A stretch of DNA of 9,581 nucleotides from an uncultured Oscillospiraceae bacterium. GTDB taxonomy: Bacteria > Bacillota > Clostridia > Oscillospirales > Oscillospiraceae. Below, piece after piece: positions 5,789-9,581 of this stretch. The notes under the pieces were generated by a model. The model made no database searches. It was not told where the DNA came from and saw only the letters and a program-made list of their open reading frames with translations. The stretch is from the NCBI GenBank assembly GCA_910578735.1, contig CAJTSQ010000056.1, positions 1 through 9,581 of the forward strand, read 5' to 3'. Each line of letters opens with the position of its first letter. Positions within the stretch are counted from its first letter, which is position 1. The position numbers and the translations under genes are program-made.

Positions 5789-6924
5789 TACAGCACGTCG
5801 GCAAAGGCCTGAATAGCGGTGCTGGCCTGGCCGAAGTCCCGCATCTGCTGGTCCACGCCCAGCTTGATGTGGGGGATACCGGCCCCGTCCAGGGCCTTCT
5901 TCAGGTAGGGGTACTCCATCTCCTCCGGGTCGCAGAACTGCTGCATAAACAGAATCAGGCCCTGAGCGCCGGAGTCCCTGATCTGCTTGACCACAAAGTC
6001 GGCCCGGCGGTTCTGGTTGGAGTTCTCATCGTAGAGCAGAATGTCGTAGTCCTGGTCGGCAAACTGCTGGGCCAGGGCCATCATGGGGTCGCCGGTCTCG
6101 GCGGCGTCCACCCGGATCATGCGGCTCTCGTGGGCCACGTCGTCGGCGGCAATGGCGATCTTGTTGTCGTCAAAGATCTGGAGCAGCTTGGGATTGTCGC
6201 AGATGATGCCGGAGGTGACCACCTTTTTGCCCTTCCAGTCGCAGGCGGGCAGGGCCTTCAGCTCGGCGTTCAGGGCCTCCACCTTGGCGGTGTGGTCGTC
6301 CTTAATCATAAACCAGGCGGCGCGCAGCACGGCGGAACGGCTGACGGCGGAGATCACGTCGGGGTGCTGGCCGGCCAGCTTGACAAACTCCCGGCGGGCG
6401 GCCCGGCTGCGGTTATAGACCTTGATGGCCTCCCGCAGGGCCTCGTCGGTGATGGTGTTGCCGGAGATCTTCTCCAGCTCGCCCTTCACATGCTGATACT
6501 GGTCCATGGTGAACTGGATGCCGAAAGCGGGCTTGCGCTGCTGGGGATGGGCCAGGAAGATGCAGGGCAGCTTATCCTTCATGGCCACCCGGAAGTTCTG
6601 GCTCATGGGGCGCAGGGTGTCGCAGATGGTGGGGGTAATCAGGCCGTCCAGATCGTCCAGGGTGCCGTCCAGCAGCATCTCCAGGGCCAGCTGGGCGATG
6701 GTGCAGTAGAAGGTGGCGCAGTATTCCTTGGCCATGGAGATGGTCTTCTTGTTGCTGCCCCAGATGCCCATGGGCACCATACCGGCGGCGTACACCAGCT
6801 CCTCGGGGGCGTAGTAGGGCAGGACGCCGATCACCTTCTTGCCCTCGGCCTTGAAGGCCTGAATCTGACGGCGGGGATGCTCGGAAATCTCGGCGAATTC
6901 CTTCAACAGTACCTCAATGCTCAT
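5788..6924 (-). CDS. hgdB: 2-Hydroxyglutaryl-CoA dehydratase beta subunit
   Basis: Second subunit (378 aa, matching the 379 of Acidaminococcus HgdB) of component D, the oxygen-sensitive iron-sulfur enzyme that dehydrates (R)-2-hydroxyglutaryl-CoA to glutaconyl-CoA by a ketyl-radical mechanism. Conserved family cysteines are visible in YCATFYC (68-74), PTICDTLRPM (98-107) and QQFCDPEE (328-335), several of them expected [4Fe-4S] ligands. The start at 6924 lies three bases after the hgdA stop, with GGAGGG inside the end of hgdA, so the two subunits are translationally coupled. The stop codon TAA abuts a palindromic insertion element. The flanking direct repeat suggests the insertion duplicated the last codons and left the reading frame and stop intact. 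Confidence 0.95.
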   Translation of the reverse strand: MSIEVLLKEFAEISEHPRRQIQAFKAEGKKVIGVLPYYAPEELVYAAGMVPMGIWGSNKKTISMAKEYCATFYCTIAQLALEMLLDGTLDDLDGLITPTICDTLRPMSQNFRVAMKDKLPCIFLAHPQQRKPAFGIQFTMDQYQHVKGELEKISGNTITDEALREAIKVYNRSRAARREFVKLAGQHPDVISAVSRSAVLRAAWFMIKDDHTAKVEALNAELKALPACDWKGKKVVTSGIICDNPKLLQIFDDNKIAIAADDVAHESRMIRVDAAETGDPMMALAQQFADQDYDILLYDENSNQNRRADFVVKQIRDSGAQGLILFMQQFCDPEEMEYPYLKKALDGAGIPHIKLGVDQQMRDFGQASTAIQAFADVL

Positions 6925-6927
6925 CGC

Positions 6928-8379
6928 TCAGCCCTCCTTCTTTTCCGCGTTGGCTTCCATGGCCTCTACCAGGCCCTGGACCCGGGTCTCATACTGAGCC
7001 TCGTTGAAGTTGCGGGGGTCGGCCTGGTCGCCGTCGAAACCGGCGCAGGGGATGCCCAGGTCGGCGGTGAAGCGGCGCTGCATCTCAGCCATGTAGCCGG
7101 ACCAGGGCTTGCAGGAGCGGTTGTAGTGGACCAGTACGCCGTCCACCTTGTTGTCCTTGCAGATGCCCTCACGCCAGGACACGCCCTGCTCGATGCACAC
7201 CGAGTTGGGGGCCTTGTAGTAGGCGCGGACCATCTCATCCATGTTGTTGTACACAAAGCCGAAAGCGGGGGCGTACACCACGGCGGTGACGTTGACGCCA
7301 TGCTCCTTCAGGGGCTTGAACAGGTTGGGCAGCTTGGGCCAGCAGGGGATGCCCTCGAACATGACCCGGTACTGTTCGGGGAAGGGGGTGGTGGTCTTGC
7401 CCACCTTCACGGCCTCGGCCAGGTCCTTCTCCAGCTGCTCGAAGGCCTCGGCGGCCTGGACACGGCCCCGGGCGGTGACCACGTCGGCCATGTGGTTGAA
7501 CAGGTCGAAGCCGGAGTAGGGGGCGGGCTTGTACTGGAGGTAGTCGCACACCCGCAGCCAGGCGCTGGCGGTACGGTTGGCGTTCTTGCACGCCTCCTCA
7601 AACTTCTTCTCATCGAACTTCTTGCCGGTGAGCTCCTCCAGCTGCTTGATGGCGTGGTCAAACTGAGCCCGGACGTAGGCCACGTTGGTGTCGTGGACCT
7701 CCACGGTGTTGTTGTAGGGGATGTCGATCATAATCAGGGGCACGTTGCACATACGGGCGATGTTCTCATACCACTTGGTCATGCAGTTGCAGATGTTGTT
7801 GCAGCACAGGACGAAGTCGGGCTGAGGAATCCGCATCTGACGGTAGGGCTTGATGGCCTCCCGGCGGAAATTCTTGTAGGCGATCTCCTTCTCGGTGGTC
7901 TCGGGCAGGGCCTCGATCTCATGGATGTCGTCCAGCACGGTGTAGGGCTGCATGGTCTTGGGGTCCTTCACGGGCTTGCCGTCCTCCCCCATGACCACCT
8001 TGCCGTTCTCGTCCTTCAGGGGACGGCCGCTGGCGGGGTTGATGACATACTCCAGGGTCTCGGGGTCAAACTTCCGGCTGGCCCGCTTGCCGGCGGCGTA
8101 GGCCAGGGAGATGCGGGCGTAGCCGCAGATGTCGTTGTCAAAGCCCAGGTCCTCGGCGGCCTGGCACATAATTTCGCCGTCCCGGTTGGCGGCGATGCCG
8201 GCGGCCTGGTTCTCGGGGTACATCACGTCCAGATCAAAGGCGGCGGCCAGCTCACAGGGGAACTTGGAGCTGGACCAGCCCACCAGCTTGCCCTGCTTCT
8301 TGGCCTCACGGGCGTCGGCATAGACGTCCTCCACCACCTTGCGCAGCGCCAGTACGCCGGGGCTCACTTCTTTTGCCAT
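6928..8379 (-). CDS. hgdA: 2-Hydroxyglutaryl-CoA dehydratase alpha subunit
   Basis: Large subunit (483 aa; Acidaminococcus HgdA is 477) of the dehydratase component D in the cytoplasm. Hallmarks are WSSSKFPCELA (35-45), DICGYARISLAYAAG (83-97), the cysteine-rich FVLCCNNICNCMTKWYE (189-205), GIPCWPKLPNLFKPL (343-357) and HYNRSCKPWSGYM (418-430). Residues 103-165 form the extra region that HgdA has relative to shorter dehydratases such as HadB. This supports 2-hydroxyglutaryl-CoA rather than hydroxyisocaproyl-CoA or phenyllactyl-CoA as substrate. An AGGAGG site precedes the start at 8379. It follows a small unknown gene and is coupled to hgdB. Confidence 0.96.
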   Translation of the reverse strand: MAKEVSPGVLALRKVVEDVYADAREAKKQGKLVGWSSSKFPCELAAAFDLDVMYPENQAAGIAANRDGEIMCQAAEDLGFDNDICGYARISLAYAAGKRASRKFDPETLEYVINPASGRPLKDENGKVVMGEDGKPVKDPKTMQPYTVLDDIHEIEALPETTEKEIAYKNFRREAIKPYRQMRIPQPDFVLCCNNICNCMTKWYENIARMCNVPLIMIDIPYNNTVEVHDTNVAYVRAQFDHAIKQLEELTGKKFDEKKFEEACKNANRTASAWLRVCDYLQYKPAPYSGFDLFNHMADVVTARGRVQAAEAFEQLEKDLAEAVKVGKTTTPFPEQYRVMFEGIPCWPKLPNLFKPLKEHGVNVTAVVYAPAFGFVYNNMDEMVRAYYKAPNSVCIEQGVSWREGICKDNKVDGVLVHYNRSCKPWSGYMAEMQRRFTADLGIPCAGFDGDQADPRNFNEAQYETRVQGLVEAMEANAEKKEG

Positions 8380-8395
8380 GGTAAATTCCTCCTAA

Positions 8396-8566
8396 CTAGT
8401 TTTTCGTTACAACGGGCTTCCCGTTCTCGTCCAAAAGGGGCGTCAGGCCGGCCCCATATCCATCCTTATGCCAGAGGTAGTTTACACCGGTCTGGGTATC
8501 CACCCAGATTTCAGTCGTGCTGGAAAAGCCCCCACCCTGGCGGTAAACCTTTTGAAAACGGTCCAT
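8396..8566 (-). CDS. Small DUF6440-like protein between hgdC and hgdA
   Basis: A 56-residue protein starting MDRFQKVYRQGGGFSS and ending with LTPLLDENGKPVVTKN. A near-perfect ribosome binding site (AAGGAGGTG) overlaps the hgdC stop codon eight bases ahead of the ATG at 8566. The stop lies 16 bases before the hgdA start, so it is packed into the operon like a real gene. The pattern of an aromatic N-terminus, VDTQTGVNYLW and GYGAGLTPLLDENGKP resembles the small DUF6440 family of Firmicutes as I remember it. No signal peptide, membrane helix, or metal-binding cysteine is present. The function is unknown. Its position between activator and enzyme raises a role with the dehydratase, but this is only context. 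Confidence 0.8.
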   Translation of the reverse strand: MDRFQKVYRQGGGFSSTTEIWVDTQTGVNYLWHKDGYGAGLTPLLDENGKPVVTKN

Positions 8567-8580
8567 TTCCCAGCACCTCC

Positions 8581-9372
8581 TTACTTCTGCGCTTTCTGAT
8601 ACTTCTGATAGGCGAACAGGGCGGCGCCCAGGGCGCCGTTGTACTGGGTGAGGGGCGAGGTATGGATTTCCCGGCCCAGGGCCTCCTGAAGGGCGTTCAC
8701 CACCCCGGTGTTCTGGGCCACGCCGCCGGTCATCACCACCTGGTCCTGCACGCCGATGCGGTGGGCCAGCCCGGCCACCCGGCTTGCCACCGACTGGTGG
8801 ATGCCGTTGATGATATCCCGCTTGTCGGTGCCCATGGAAAGCTGGCTGATGACCTCGCTCTCGGCGAAGACGGTGCAGGTGGAGCTGATACCCACATACT
8901 TGGTGGACTGGGCCCCCAGAGAGCCCAGGTTCTCCACGTCCACCTCCAGCACCCGGGCCATCACGTCCAGGAACCGGCCGGTGCCGGCGGCGCACTTGTC
9001 GTTCATCTGGAAGTTGGTCATCACGCCGTTTTCCACCCGCATGACCTTCACGTCCTGGCCGCCGATGTCGATCACGGTGCGCACCTCCGGGAACAGGAAG
9101 CCCGCCCCCTTGCCGTGGCAGCTCAGCTCGCTCATCTGGTCGTCGGCGAACTCCTCCAGGGAGTTGCGGCCGTAGCCGGTGGCCAGGATAAAGGCCATCT
9201 CCTCCCGGGTCTTGCCGGCCTCCTGAAGCACCTGGTCGATGGCCCGCTGGGGCCCGCTGGTGCCCGCCCCCACCGCAATGAGGGACTTGGCCACAATCTC
9301 CTTGCCGTCGGCCAGCATGATGCACTTGGACGCGGTGGAACCGATGTCGATTCCCAGGGTGTAGATACTCAT
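8581..9372 (-). CDS. hgdC: 2-Hydroxyglutaryl-CoA dehydratase activator (component A), ATP-dependent reductase
   Basis: Homodimeric [4Fe-4S] ATPase (263 aa; Acidaminococcus HgdC is 260) that hydrolyses ATP to deliver a low-potential electron to HgdAB, starting the radical dehydration. It has the ASKHA fold: phosphate-1 motif GIDIGSTASK (7-16), phosphate-2 motif DIGGQD (102-107) and adenosine motif GGVAQN (216-221). Cys127 (NDKCAAGTG) and Cys166 (SSTCTVFAESE) match the two cysteines that bridge the single cluster at the dimer interface. The start at 9372 follows AGGAGA. The gene lies 17 bases after gcdA, the order known from Acidaminococcus (gcdA-hgdC-hgdA-hgdB), here with a small extra gene before hgdA. 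Confidence 0.96.
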   Translation of the reverse strand: MSIYTLGIDIGSTASKCIMLADGKEIVAKSLIAVGAGTSGPQRAIDQVLQEAGKTREEMAFILATGYGRNSLEEFADDQMSELSCHGKGAGFLFPEVRTVIDIGGQDVKVMRVENGVMTNFQMNDKCAAGTGRFLDVMARVLEVDVENLGSLGAQSTKYVGISSTCTVFAESEVISQLSMGTDKRDIINGIHQSVASRVAGLAHRIGVQDQVVMTGGVAQNTGVVNALQEALGREIHTSPLTQYNGALGAALFAYQKYQKAQK

Positions 9373-9389
9373 AGGTTTCTTCTCCTAAA

Positions 9390-9581
9390 TTATTTGTGCC
9401 CGTCCTCGCAGTCCTTGATGGTGCGGGGCAGCAGCATCTGGTGGAAGGGGCAGATGGAGGCGGGGTTCTGGTAGCAGGAGTCGGCAAAGGCCACGATGTA
9501 ATTGCGCATCATAGGCATGTCGACAACCTCGTCCACCAGGCCGGCCTGGGCGCAGAACAGGGGCTGAGACTTCACGTTGTA
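9390..9581 (-). CDS. gcdA: Glutaconyl-CoA decarboxylase alpha subunit (GcdA), C-terminal fragment
   Basis: Only the last 63 residues are in the window; the reading frame runs off the high end without a start. The fragment contains FCAQAGLVDEVVDM and then a helix with CYQNPASICPFHQM, which fits the C-terminus of the carboxyltransferase subunit of glutaconyl-CoA decarboxylase. That subunit transfers the carboxyl of glutaconyl-CoA to biotin on GcdC. Position directly before hgdC agrees with the known gene order of Acidaminococcus. The assignment leans on this context because the acyl-CoA carboxyltransferase core is not visible. Confidence 0.8.
   Translation of the reverse strand, partial: YNVKSQPLFCAQAGLVDEVVDMPMMRNYIVAFADSCYQNPASICPFHQMLLPRTIKDCEDGHK

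Noticed and set aside
5773..9474. A 1233-codon open frame on the plus strand opposite hgdB, hgdA and hgdC.
   Set aside because: It is antisense to four well-supported genes, rich in Gly, His, Leu and Val with no domain, and explained by GC-rich codon use on the real strand suppressing stops in the opposite frame.
8396..9487. A 363-codon minus-strand frame reading from gcdA through the small gene.
   Set aside because: Most of it is the wrong frame of hgdC (Gly/Arg-rich). Only its last 56 codons, from the ATG at 8566 with its own ribosome binding site, are a credible gene.

Overview
The window looks like a chromosomal segment of a GC-rich, anaerobic, amino-acid-fermenting member of the Clostridia. 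An Oscillospiraceae-type gut bacterium (Flavonifractor / Intestinimonas / Lawsonibacter-like) is my best guess. The reasons are a 2-hydroxyglutarate-pathway gene cluster, Firmicutes-style AGGAGG ribosome binding sites, GC-rich codon use with many Ala-Pro linkers, and sigma-A-type promoters. The genus is an inference; no rRNA is present.

All credible genes lie on the minus strand, so transcription runs from high to low coordinates. At the high end (9581-5788) are the 3' end of gcdA (glutaconyl-CoA decarboxylase carboxyltransferase subunit), hgdC (ATP-dependent activator of the dehydratase), a 56-residue DUF6440-like protein, and hgdA and hgdB (2-hydroxyglutaryl-CoA dehydratase). A 150-bp palindromic element follows, abutting the hgdB stop codon and flanked by a 13-14-bp direct repeat. 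Next comes a consensus promoter (TTGACA-18-TATAAT) and a structured leader of about 115 nt. These serve a second unit, 5433-3139: gcdC (biotin carrier), a gcdD-like membrane subunit fused to a second biotin carrier domain, and gcdB (Na+-pumping carboxybiotin decarboxylase). That unit ends in a strong terminator.

Below it are a tRNA-Arg(ACG) gene with its own promoter and terminator, a LysR-family regulator with an unusual hairpin in its upstream region, a terminator, and metN plus most of metI (methionine ABC importer), which runs off the low end.

Together the main cluster encodes the energy-conserving half of glutamate fermentation. HgdC uses ATP to inject an electron into HgdAB, which dehydrates (R)-2-hydroxyglutaryl-CoA to glutaconyl-CoA. 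GcdA, the biotin carriers and GcdB then decarboxylate glutaconyl-CoA to crotonyl-CoA while exporting Na+. Crotonyl-CoA feeds butyrate formation. Features that depart from the textbook cluster are the delta-subunit/biotin-carrier fusion, the near-identical duplicated biotin domain, the small unexplained gene between hgdC and hgdA, and the repeat insertion that preserved the hgdB stop codon.
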